From assembly GCF_004379255.2 (NCBI RefSeq), contig NC_056046.1:2046001-2110000 (forward strand): a DNA stretch of 64,000 nucleotides, written 5' to 3'. This DNA comes from Salvia splendens (Eukaryota > Streptophyta > Magnoliopsida > Lamiales > Lamiaceae). The notes below the pieces were generated by a model that saw nothing but the letters and a program-made list of their open reading frames with translations, did no database searches and was not told the origin of the DNA. The first letter of the stretch is position 1; each line of letters starts with the position of its first letter. Made by a program: the position numbers and the translations under genes. Below are positions 10,630 through 20,805 of the stretch, in pieces.

Positions 10630-10987
10630 ATGAAACAAGCAAAACTGGAAGAAGGAAATGGGGTCGATCACTTTGCTCGCATCCCAGAGGAACTACTCTC
10701 GTTGATATTAAGCCGGTTTGAAGACCTACAGCATCTGCGTGGATGTCTCGAAGCGTTTTGCTTCGGCTATTTATGATTTGAAATCGGTTCATTCGACTCT
10801 TCCTAGTACTACACACTCTATTGAATCAACTGATGAAATCTGTGAACTTGTCCCTAAGCTGGCAGGCTGTCATCACCGATTAAGGAGTTGGGCTTCTTCT
10901 CATCGATCTTTATTGATAGTATTAAGGAAGACGGTTACAATAAACATAGTATCAAACGAACAGCACGTAAGATACATGGGAGGTTAG
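10630..10987 (+). pseudogene. F-box protein gene fragment, frameshifted
   Basis: An ATG at 10630 opens a frame with the F-box core RIPEELLSLILSRFEDLQ. About two bases are then missing near 10731-10733: the F-box continues in another frame as ICVDVSKRFASAIYDLKSV, followed by a poorly conserved tail that stops at 10987. F-box proteins are substrate adaptors of SCF ubiquitin ligases. The fragment is far shorter than usual F-box proteins. It sits convergently about 70 bp from the lectin stop codon. Confidence 0.7.
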
Positions 10988-11060
10988 TAATTAACCTCCG
11001 AAGATGAAAAAGCAAAGGTGATCGATGATGCAGCACACATGTAGACGTCTGGTGTTGAGA

Positions 11061-12410
11061 TTATTCGACTTTAAAGTCGAAGTTGTAACAACTGACTCCC
11101 TCGTATATACCGTCAGTCTGATCATCATATGTAATATCACCGGTGGTGGAGCTTTGATCTTGTTGAGTGTAACTGTAAGGGACATTGCAAGTGCCCCTTG
11201 TTCCAACATAATGAACTTTAACCGTACTGTTTGCCGGCACAGGAACCGAGCCCTGAGCCGTAACACTAGTTGTAGTGGTTGTGGTGGTGTCCCACTCAAA
11301 CGACCCGCTTATCTCAAAAGAAACTTGAATCTTATCCTCGGCTACGAAGGGCACCCCTGTTTTGATGGTGGCGGACACCCCAGCTTTCAGCGAAAACCCG
11401 CGGCTAAAAGTATAAGATTTCTGGTCTTGATATGTGATCTGCACACTCATGGTATCCACTTGATCCTTGGTGTTGGTGAGGGTAGTAGTGCCAGCCAAAA
11501 AAGGAGTCTCGCCATATATCCTCGCGTCCTCCATCCGATAAATCACGTTGTAGATCTTCCTGTTCATCACCAGCTCCTGCACTTGCATTCTCGACGATGT
11601 CTGGATGTAGTCAGCCCGTGCAGCTAGACAGTCGCTCACATTTGCGTCTGAGTAACGTATGCAAAAGTCGTTGTTGGCCGTGCTTCGAAGCGCTATGGTG
11701 TTGTCGTCGATTTTAATCGGCTGGAAGATAGTGGTAGAAACAAATTTCGGATCATCATTAAAATCGCCGTACACCCAACCGGAATCAGAAGCAGCCATAA
11801 ACCAGAACTTGCCAAAATAATCCGAATGTAGCCGCACGTGTCCGTCGGGCATCAGTGTCACAGTGTGGGCCGATAATTTATCGGTTTCATCGTTCGATCC
11901 GAACTGTACGCGCGCGCCATATCTTTCGATAGCTTTGAGGTACATCCCGTTGTCTCCTTTCAGGGCTATATGCTTAGGCATCTTAACCAACGCATCCCAA
12001 TCCGTCATCCCAAAACTCCCGTAGCCATAGTCTTTGCTGAGGCCCAGATTGTTGGGAGCGTAGCTGGACTGCACGGACAAGCCGGACTGGACGTGGGTGA
12101 ACTTCACATGACCCGATGTCACGGTCGGCTCAAAGAGTGTGCAAAACGGGTCTGTCGTGTCCTCTACTGGCTGGTTTGATACCGCGACGAGGTTGTAATT
12201 GTCTTTGGATCTTTGCCAGTATTTGTTGTTGTAAGTAAATCGGAGGTGAACGTAGTTGTTGTTCACTGTTGCTTTCTCGACTGCGATCTTCACGAGAGGG
12301 TTGAACACGCTATCGCCTCCGTAACCAAGGTAACCGTTGTCCTGGCAGCATGCATATGGGTTTGAAGTACCACTTGGGACGAGGAGCACTATGGAGTGGG
12401 GGGTTGCCAT
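11061..12410 (-). CDS. Amaranthin-like lectin fused to aerolysin-like domain, copy B (complete, 449 aa)
   Basis: A single uninterrupted coding exon runs from ATG (12408-12410) to TAA (11061-11063). Residues ~5-145 and ~150-290 look like two agglutinin (amaranthin-type) domains; the second carries the conserved DGHVRLHSDYFGKFW segment. Residues ~300-449 are rich in Thr/Ser and beta-strand-like repeats, typical of the aerolysin/ETX-MTX2 pore-forming fold found fused to plant agglutinins. No N-terminal signal peptide or membrane helix is apparent, so a cytosolic or nucleocytoplasmic protein is likely (inference). By family it binds sugars and is thought to act in stress or defence. It lies in a tandem duplication with copy A and shares its leader intron and TATA box. 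The C-terminal domain assignment rests on pattern recognition only. Confidence 0.88.
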   Translation of the reverse strand: MATPHSIVLLVPSGTSNPYACCQDNGYLGYGGDSVFNPLVKIAVEKATVNNNYVHLRFTYNNKYWQRSKDNYNLVAVSNQPVEDTTDPFCTLFEPTVTSGHVKFTHVQSGLSVQSSYAPNNLGLSKDYGYGSFGMTDWDALVKMPKHIALKGDNGMYLKAIERYGARVQFGSNDETDKLSAHTVTLMPDGHVRLHSDYFGKFWFMAASDSGWVYGDFNDDPKFVSTTIFQPIKIDDNTIALRSTANNDFCIRYSDANVSDCLAARADYIQTSSRMQVQELVMNRKIYNVIYRMEDARIYGETPFLAGTTTLTNTKDQVDTMSVQITYQDQKSYTFSRGFSLKAGVSATIKTGVPFVAEDKIQVSFEISGSFEWDTTTTTTTSVTAQGSVPVPANSTVKVHYVGTRGTCNVPYSYTQQDQSSTTGDITYDDQTDGIYEGVSCYNFDFKVE

Positions 12411-12425
12411 GTTTCTCCAACTTCA

Positions 12426-12600
12426 CTACAATTTTAGTGAGATTAGCATCGATAATGTACAATCAAATTAACTTCAATGAAACCATATATACAAACAATA
12501 TGGACTATTTGAGAGTTGACTTACCAAAGTAGAAATGCCAAAGCTTAATTTGTGTGTAGGTGTGTGTTTGTAGAAATGTATGCATTGCACTCCATTTATA
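12426..12600 (-). promoter_or_regulatory. Copy B lectin TATA box and 5'-UTR intron
   Basis: TATAAAT on the minus strand at 12594-12600, then a leader containing short CA/GT-type repeats. A GTAAGT donor at ~12524 and a TTGTAG acceptor at ~12426 define a 99-bp intron that ends 15 bases upstream of the ATG. Confidence 0.6.
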
Positions 12601-13084
12601 GATAAAAGTTTAGGATGTGACGTTTCTACTATTTAGCGGTTTGGTTTAAACCTGTGTTTTAAGACTTAATTTTTGGTTGGATGGTTTTCCATTAATGTTT
12701 GGTGTAAACCTGTGTTTTAAGACATAATATTTGGTTGGATGGTTTTCCCATCATTAGAATTTAGATGCGTGCTCTCCTTGGATTACTTTCTCCCTAATTT
12801 TCATCTAATATTTTCTATCACAACCAATAAGTTTGTTAGTGACAGTGTAATTACTTACTTGTACTAATACTAGTGTGAATCCTCCCAGTACTATTCTGAA
12901 ATATATGTAGATTAACTAGAAGAAAAAATCATACTCCCAGTCCCAGTACTACTATCAAATATCAATGTACAAAATTGCTTGTTTTGTTTATTTGTATTCC
13001 CTCACTAAATTCTTATAGCCAAAAAAAGAGATAAATAAACTATAAACCCTACAATTTCAGAAAATGACAAAGAAGAACCAAAAA

Positions 13085-14014
13085 TCACACATACTTGTTG
13101 CTTGTAATGTAGTCACCAACAGTCAAGAACACATGTTCCCCCAACACCACACCACAGTCACCGGAGGCAGATCTTCAATGCAACCGACCCTCGTCTTGCC
13201 CTTCCCATGTTGGAATTCCGCCTTCAAGCTATGGCGATCCCTCATCAACATGTAGGCCAGCAATCCCGGCACGAGCTTGGTGTTCCCATCGAACAATGCA
13301 GCGCACCGTCCAAGTTCAACACGAGCGCTGGCCCCTTGCTAGTGTGATCGCAAAGGACAGGTTCGATATCCCATGGTAGCTCTCTTCAGCATGGTGAGGA
13401 AGCAAAGAATGTGGCAGCAATGACGACCCGAGTGCCCCTGTTACAGACTCAATTCCCACATCGGTTGTGAGAACAACTGATGTGGGGTATATAGACTAAA
13501 TGGGCTCTCTCTCCTAACAGGCTAGTCTTTTGGGATGGGTTCTCCTGTTTGGTCTGTATTAATTGGTGCTTTTATTGAGAGCCCAAACGGCTCGGAGTGG
13601 TGGCCGGGCAAAAAATCCGTCGTGACCAACGAGAACTCGGAGTGGTGGCCTGGCAAAGAACCAGCCGTGACCAACGAGGACGTTGGCGGTGGCCCACGGA
13701 GTGGTGGCCTGGCAAAGAACCAGCCGTGACCAACGAGGACGTTGGCCCTTAAAGGAGGGTCGAATGTTACGGACTCAATTCTCACATCGGTTGTGAGAAC
13801 AACTGATGTGGTCCATATAGACTAAATAGGCTCTCTCTCCTAACAGGCTAGTCTTTTGGGATGGGTTCTCCTGTTTAGTCTGTATCAGCCCCTCTGATGT
13901 AAGCATCCTGCGAATCAAGGATTTCCCGACAAGTTGTTTCGTCCTCGTCCAATGACCTGAAGAACACCTCCACCATGTCAGTGGGTTCTAGTGCAGCTTT
14001 CTTCCGCAGCTTCT
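13085..14014 (-). pseudogene. IleRS 3'-end fragment (duplicated copy) interrupted by a TRIM element
   Basis: This copy corresponds to 1859-2320 and covers only the last ~150 codons of IleRS, ending at a TGA (13085-13087). Homology stops abruptly at about 14014. It keeps a 13-bp piece near 13215 that the larger copy has lost, but it has its own indels. A 449-bp TRIM element with target duplication GCCCC splits it at 13439-13887. No promoter or start codon of IleRS is present, so it is a passenger of the lectin duplication. Confidence 0.88.
13439..13887. mobile_element. TRIM (miniature LTR) retrotransposon, 449 bp
   Basis: Two direct terminal repeats of 123 bp each (13439-13561 and 13765-13887) begin TGTTAC and end TATTA/TATCA. 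GCCCC is duplicated at 13434-13438 and 13888-13892. Immediately inside the left repeat is a primer-binding-like ATTGGTGCTTTTATTGAGAG, and before the right repeat a purine-rich AAAGGAGGG. The ~200-bp interior has no coding potential and contains about three imperfect copies of a ~50-60 bp unit with GAGTGGTGGCC and CCGTGACCAACGAG. The size and layout fit terminal-repeat retrotransposons in miniature. Confidence 0.92.
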
Positions 14015-14146
14015 CTATGTTGTTTCGAGCTATGGTCGAGTTGTGTTGTTTTCCCCTTTCTTCTCCGCTTCTTAATCTTCCCCTAGTCGTGATCAACCGT
14101 GTTTTATATCCTTAGAAAATACGGGCGTGACAACTATAAAATAATA

Positions 14147-14409
14147 CTCTCCGTTCCATAGTAGTGGAAGCATTTCTTTCTAGCATGGAGGTTAATAAAA
14201 ATGTGCGTAATGTATTAAATAAAAAGGTAATAAAGTATGAGAGAGGAAAAAAGTAGAGAGAAAAAAGTAGGAGAGAAGGAAAAATAACTTAAAAGAAATG
14301 TATTGATTTTTACTAAAAAGGGAAATGACTCCACTACTATGGAGTCTTTTACTAAAAAAGGAAAACGTACCAAAATGACAAAATGACTCTACTACTACGG
14401 AACGGAAAG
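14147..14409. mobile_element. Stowaway-like MITE
   Basis: Left end CTCTCCGTTCCATAGTAGTGG; right end is the inverted CTTTCCGTTCCGTAGTAGTAG. An internal copy of the same motif occurs at ~14330-14345. It is non-coding and belongs to the same family as 60130-60381. Confidence 0.7.
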
Positions 14410-15630
14410 ATTAGTTATTTGGATCGCTATTGATTTGGCTTTGTCCAAGGTTGTATAAAATTAATAATCATTCGATCACGATTAATTTGGCTTTGTCCAT
14501 TCAATTTTTGTTACTTCCTTTCATACGTCATTATTTATCATTAGTTTCTTTGTTTTCGTCCATCAATATTTATCATATTGATTTTTACTACTTTTAATAA
14601 ATTTTACTCGCATTCCATTAGCTCATTTCAACTCTCATTTTAGTATAAAATTAATTAATATATAATGCAAAATTCATAATTTATTAACTTATTCTAATTT
14701 ACACTCACTTTTTATTACATTTCTTAAAATTTAAAGCGACTCAACTTATGACAATCAATGACGACTCAACTTATGACAATCAATGACATTAGGAGAGAGT
14801 GTTCATTTATGTGATGTGTTAATCCAAAGCACATGGCATAATAAATTAGTGAAAGGAGGGGTTTTACCTAACTTTGACTTATGATTGGCGAAAAAATATA
14901 GTTAAAGTTAGTGAATGGTGAGGCTCATATTATTATTAGTGTTTAATGAGTTATAATGGTGGATCCTAATAATATAGTGTAAATAAAATGATGCATATGG
15001 ATAATGAGTTGAAGACAATTTTTCATAAATGTAAAGCCCATATTTTTATGTAATGGAAGAAAATGTAAAATGCATATATCTTTAGGCGGTGGAAGTATAC
15101 AAATCGGACTGGGCCAGATTTGTTGATTAAATTGGTCTGGCCGTGAATGTGTCTTTGATTGGGCCTTGATAGTGAAAAACTCATCAGTTCTTCACTCTCT
15201 TTTTTTGTTTTTCTGCTTTCCTATTGGGCCTTCGTTTGCAGCCCATTATTTTTGGGTTTCTCTTTCTTTTTAAATCCATTTCATAATGGGCCGATTGTTC
15301 CTGCTTCTATTCTTCATTTAAGTTTCTTCTAAATTGGATGAATTAGAAGCTTTATTGCCAATTTTATCTATCTTGCTCATAGATATTAAAATTCCCATTT
15401 TTTAATTTAAACATATTCTACAAAAAATAAACCACATAATGTGAAAAGATAAATAAAAAGTTGAGAAAATCATATTTTTTCCAAAGTCAAAATATTATCA
15501 TCACTGATCAGAGAGAGACCTTCTCTTATTGCATCTGAGAAGGTTTTTGGTGAGTTTTAGACTAAGCTATGATAAACCACACCAATTACATTGAAGCCTA
15601 TATATATATATATATAACATAAATCTATCA
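14410..15630. other. AT-rich intergenic stretch
   Basis: No gene, RNA or bounded element was recognised. A 22-bp direct duplication (GACTCAACTTATGACAATCAAT) occurs at ~14739 and 14763, and a short TA microsatellite at ~15600-15617. Confidence 0.6.
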
Positions 15631-17062
15631 TTACTTTGAGCGACAAGCTTTCTCAACAGGCCCAATTTGTCTCGCAAACTGCACACAATTAACGAATAAT
15701 CACTTCATTAGTGAGTCACTAAAACACAGATACACATGTGGGTGTGTGAAACTGTGAAATAGAATTCCTCTTATTGTAAAAAGAACACAAAAGGGGACCT
15801 GAAAATAGACTTCTACTTTCTTTTTCAGAGTGGCATATTCCTTCTTCAATTGCTGGAAAGTTCTCTTGCAACTGCAAAAACAACAAATAATTGATCAATC
15901 ACAATTTAGGATCATCAGTTGCCATATATTCTCATTATCTCATATGAAATTGTGTAGTTTAATTTGACAATTTTCTTATATGCAAAGATATACTCCCTCC
16001 GTGTTAAAAATAGACACAATGTAGTGCTACTCGAGTTTTAATAAAAGTGATCAGCGTATTGTTAGTGAAAAACTGGTCTAGGCAATTAACGTAACAATAA
16101 ATAAAAATATATTGTAAAGCGATAAAGCGATAACTACACAGTAGAAAGATATAGTATAAGTAATAGGTTGATATATTAAGAGTAATATTTTAAGGCTGTG
16201 TCCGTAAATAAAAAGAAATTTATTTTCATGGCCCCGAATAAATGGAATTTAAATGTAAATATAGCAAAATTATTACCCATCAGCATTTCCAACTCTGCAG
16301 TGCTCTTTAAACTGTGTACATTCACTTTTCACCCTTTTAGCTCCAATGCTGTAAAATCACATGTACGGAAAAGGTTATTATCACCCCCAAAAAAAAGAGA
16401 GAATATTCCCCACAGGACTGTAAATTCTTGAAGAATCTATGGATTAATGGTTATAAGGAGTAACTTTTTTTATTTAATTTTACACATTAAATTTTGTCAT
16501 ATATATACCTTGAACTACTGCCCTTAAATTGATGCATCAAGCACTCCAGCTTCGAAAAATCCAGAGGACTCTTCTCCCTAACAATTTAAATGAATTAATA
16601 AGCAAGAAATTATGATAACCTTATACTACTTCAAAGTGTGACTATGAAAAACTCACAAGGCTTGCTCAATATTTTGGATAAGTCGAGCCGAATCGCGGTA
16701 GTACAACGTCACAACTTCTTCGACGAAATTCGGATTGGCGTCATCTTGTAGCTCTTCAAGCTGAATAAATTGTTCATCCAGATATCCCTGCAAAAATATT
16801 TAATTAAAAGCAAACACAATTTCAAAATCAAGATTTAGAAAATAAAAAGAAATTTCCTTCTCTTTTTTGCATCAAATACACTTAAGAATATATGTGAAAA
16901 GTGATGTTTTAAGACATGTATCCACTTTCATGGATGTGAACATTATTCAAAGTAGTTTTGATTGGACCTTACAAAATTACAATGAAATGCAGCTAATTAG
17001 TGAAAGATAGAAATTACCTGATCAAAAAGGGTTTGCTTCATGTTAGCTAGCTGTCTCTGCAT
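15631..17062 (-). CDS. AHP: Histidine-containing phosphotransfer protein (AHP), 6 exons, 145 aa
   Basis: Exons on the minus strand: 17018-17062, 16657-16787, 16509-16577, 16277-16348, 15799-15871 and 15631-15678. All introns are GT-AG and phases agree, giving 145 residues, near the usual ~150 of plant HPt proteins. Exon 2 begins GYLDEQFIQLEELQDDANPN, the family hallmark. Across the exon 3/4 junction lies HQFKGSSSSIGA, with the phosphorylatable His at residue 74. The C-terminus YFQ..RQIGP is also typical. The protein relays phosphate from cytokinin-receptor histidine kinases to response regulators, moving between cytosol and nucleus. Since the active His is kept, a positive (not AHP6-like pseudo-HPt) role is expected. 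A Stowaway-like end lies in intron 4 (about 15992). Confidence 0.9.
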
Positions 17063-17170
17063 GATTCTTGGCTGCAAAAATTTGAACCTAGAGAGAGAAT
17101 TGATGGTAGAGAGATAGAAATTAGTGGTGTGCTATGGATATGGGATTGGAATGAGGTTAGCATTTGAAGG

Positions 17171-17180
17171 CTTTATATAG
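17171..17180 (-). promoter_or_regulatory. TATA box of the AHP gene
   Basis: TATATAAAG on the minus strand about 110 bp upstream of the AHP start codon, the only good TATA motif at the expected distance. Confidence 0.55.
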
Positions 17181-20100
17181 GTGTTGGGACAAAGGGAGTT
17201 TGGATGTTGGCCACGTATATACCTTAATTAAATTATTTAATATTTTTCCCAATGGTGCCAAAAATACATATTCGATTATAGTACATGTAGCTAATGTTAG
17301 TAGGATTTGCCATCAAATCATGTAAATTGTTTAACATTTTCTTTCATCTTTGGAACCCATATTTTGAAGTTAAGTTTCTTTGTTTTTTTTATTTCTCATG
17401 CAACTTGATTTTCAATAACGTTGATTTAGTAAGGGCTGAAGATAATTTTTAATAATTTCTAAAAATTCGACAATATCGAAAACCAAGGCAAGGAAAAAGA
17501 GAAAGTTTTACCTTAGTAAATTTAAAAAAGGAAAATCTATAATAAGAAACATAAACCCTAAATTTTTTGATACATTTGGGCAATCATTTTAAATAATTTG
17601 CTACACGAGTACACAAACAAAATTGTCCGTACATTTATGCATGAACGAACAAATGGACAACAATAATAACATCGATATAGTTTTGTAAAAGTGAATAGTT
17701 TTTGTCTCTTGCTATATACTAACAAAATGGACACATTCCACTTACTATTTGATGCGACATTAATTTCCTTTTCTAAGTGTATTTTAAAAGTGAATAGTAT
17801 AGGAAGATGGTAGGAAGATGACACCTATTTATGATATGATATGGAATCAGAATTATGATGACAAAACCCTACTTTTTCCATCTTCATCAATCACTAATTA
17901 AAGTTATTGGCGCAAAACTAAAATACGATTCTGTCTGAAAAGTGTCAGCTAGCAAGCATTTCACTAGATTTTTACATTCGGAACATAGAATAATATTGAT
18001 AACATATTAAGGCACACATATCTTAATTTGGATCTCTTTGCATTATCATTTTCTTGTAATTGTTTTCTAATTAAATTAGATGAATTAATTAAATATCAAA
18101 TTTAGATTAAAATTTATGAGACACATAATTGTAATTCTTAAAATCAGTTGGTGATAAGTGAAGTAGCTCATGACCTCAAACGCCTTCAAAGTGTATTGGA
18201 CTTTTTTTTTATGATCGGGTTGGATCGGCCCTTAAAGTCTCATATCACATTCGATGACCTAATCCGATACTTCAATAGATGTTCATGAGGTTATAAACTA
18301 CGAACTAATTGGTGATTAGTAGAGTAAGTAGTTCATAAGACTTATACAATGATTTAAAAATCAAATATTGAAATAGTCTAAATTAAGAAATCCAATTATT
18401 TTGTCTACTAGTATGATCGTTGGTAACCAATAGAGACATGATGAGTAATAATATATGGCTCCTAATTCATCGAACAAAAAAAGGACAGCTACTTTAGTAA
18501 GAATTTTAATATCCATTAAGCATCAAAAGTTATGCGTAATGACTGTTTTAAAAAAATTAATGCGTTTCTAGATTCAAAAGTGATAGGACATTAAATTTGA
18601 ATTGTGTCATATCCAAACATATAATATTATATCTTGGAGTATGTTATTTGTCCATTCTCTAGCATAATAGAAAAGAATTGATCCAAAAAATAAAACCAAA
18701 AGTTTGTGCCACCAAAAAAAAGCATGCTTATAATATAACTGCATTATGATTCTTTCATAGAATTTACTGTTAAAGGAAAAAATAGCATAAAACTCTCAAA
18801 TCACCAAAAATGCACTTATTGAAGAAGGGACGGATCACTAAATTCTGCCGAACTAATAAATAATTATTAGAATGATCCAACTTGTTGTGTGGCAAATCAT
18901 ATTCCATAAATACTAAAAATAGCACATTTTATTCAAGTTTCCATGTACTAGGATGCTTTTATCATATTGCAAGAAATACTCCATATTAAGTACTAGAGTT
19001 ACATGTTAATTATTTGTGTGCAATAGCATGTTAACTACACAGGACGAGAAACCACAACGGATATTAAAACCAAGTATGACTGTCTCAGACCAAAAACATT
19101 GGTGTGATTCGAACATGATATCTTTTGCCACAAAAATATTCAATGGACCCCAAAGTGACCAAATATGATGATTGATTATAGGTAATTGTTGTTGCAACCT
19201 AGATATTTTTACAAAAATTTGCTTCTATCATTTGATATATGCTTAAATCGTATTATTTCCACTAAAGAAATAAGCTTTTAATTGGTAAGGTATATAAGTG
19301 GGAGTGGGTGGAGGGGAATAGATTACATATGCCAATAAGGAAGTATCAACTTAGTAGCCATAAAAGGAAATGAAAAAAGTTAAATATTAAAATATAATTT
19401 TAATTTATTAATGATGATTGACAGATGATCTCTTTCAATTTTGATGGCCCATTTACAAATCCATGTCTTGTTTCTACGTTCTTCCATTCCCCTTTCTACA
19501 ATAATTCCAGCAAAAAAAAAAACTTTTTCTAAATTACACAAAATGCTTATGTGTTGCAGAAGAGATTCCATCTTTATTCCTCTGCCACGAGAAAGCAAAT
19601 GGATAGCTTTTTAATTCGACATACATCCCTCTTTTCTAAATATATATTGTTTTAATTTTATAAAAGTTACTCTTTTAATTGAGGAATTAAAAAATGGTAA
19701 GTTATTGGAAAAACATAAAATATGTTTAACCGAAAAAACCATGAAGATTGATTTCAAGACGAAAAAATCTAGTCACCCACGCATAATATACTATTGATGC
19801 TTCTCAATCATATCAGATGCCTACAATTTTACCAAACATCATAATTTTTCCTGATGATTTTTTAAATTGCGGGACATACCATAACTTTACCGAACTTCAT
19901 AATTTTTTAGACAATTTAGTAGGATCTAAACACTAAAATTTTATTAAAAACTAAAAGGTAATATTAGGAGGTAGTATCCAATGTAGGATAAAGTTTTCGT
20001 AGGTAAGGCTTGAGAATATATATGGATCCCATATTATTAGTAATGCTATAGTACCTCCTACTTTTACAATAGTTAATTCGTGCCAACACTATATCCGTCA

Positions 20101-20366
20101 ATAAATAATTATATCCACAATAATATGATGAATATCATTAATTATTATTTATTTCACATCTGATTCTTGTGTGTAAAAAGCAGCCAGAAAAAGCAAGCAG
20201 CTGTGATTCTGTTTTGCTATCGCCATCTCCAACCAATCTTGATGATGAGAATCCCACCTTCCACACACCAATGCATCATCAAAAATCTCGACGTCGGTTC
20301 AATGAATTTCAACAATAGATGAATGTCAAAAAATCTCAACTTCAAACTCATGCAAAAATATAATAA
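17181..20366. other. Gene-poor AT-rich intergenic DNA
   Basis: Only short open frames without recognisable domains. No tRNA or complete element with target duplications was found. Confidence 0.6.
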
Positions 20367-20692
20367 GGGTTAATCATGGTTTATATTCCAACTTTTTATA
20401 CTGTTTTCAAATATATCTCAATCTTTATAAATTAATTTACGGCATTAAATCCATCACTAGACTCAATTTTTGGCATCAAATCGATTGCATATCATGCAGA
20501 AGGTTAATTTGCGTGTATATATCGAATTTATACTTAATATTATGTGTATATCATCAATGTGATGCCAGAAATTGAATGCATTGATAGATTTGATAAAAGT
20601 TTGAAAGATTAGATCTAAAATTAATATTTTTCAAAAGTTAAGATAGATTTGAAAACATTCTAAAAAGTTGGGATATAACTGTAATTAACCCC
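20367..20692. mobile_element. MITE with ~55-60 bp terminal inverted repeats
   Basis: The left end GGGTTAATCATGGTTTATATTCCAACTTTTT and the inverted right end GGGTTAATTACAGTTATATCCCAACTTTTT are similar for about 60 bases. Flanks (AAAAATATAAT and AAAAATAATT) resemble an imperfect ~9-bp target duplication, suggesting a Mutator-like MITE. Confidence 0.65.
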
Positions 20693-20767
20693 AAAAATAA
20701 TTAGAATGAAGGAATCGATGATTTAGTGATAGTAATGATACACTTTAAAGTATAAGTATAATTAATA

Positions 20768-20805
<38 letters not shown>

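Noticed and set aside
11025..11627. 200-codon open frame on the plus strand
   Set aside because: It is antisense to the lectin coding exon; the minus-strand frame has domain motifs and the plus frame none. The same shadow appears at 63-365 in copy A.
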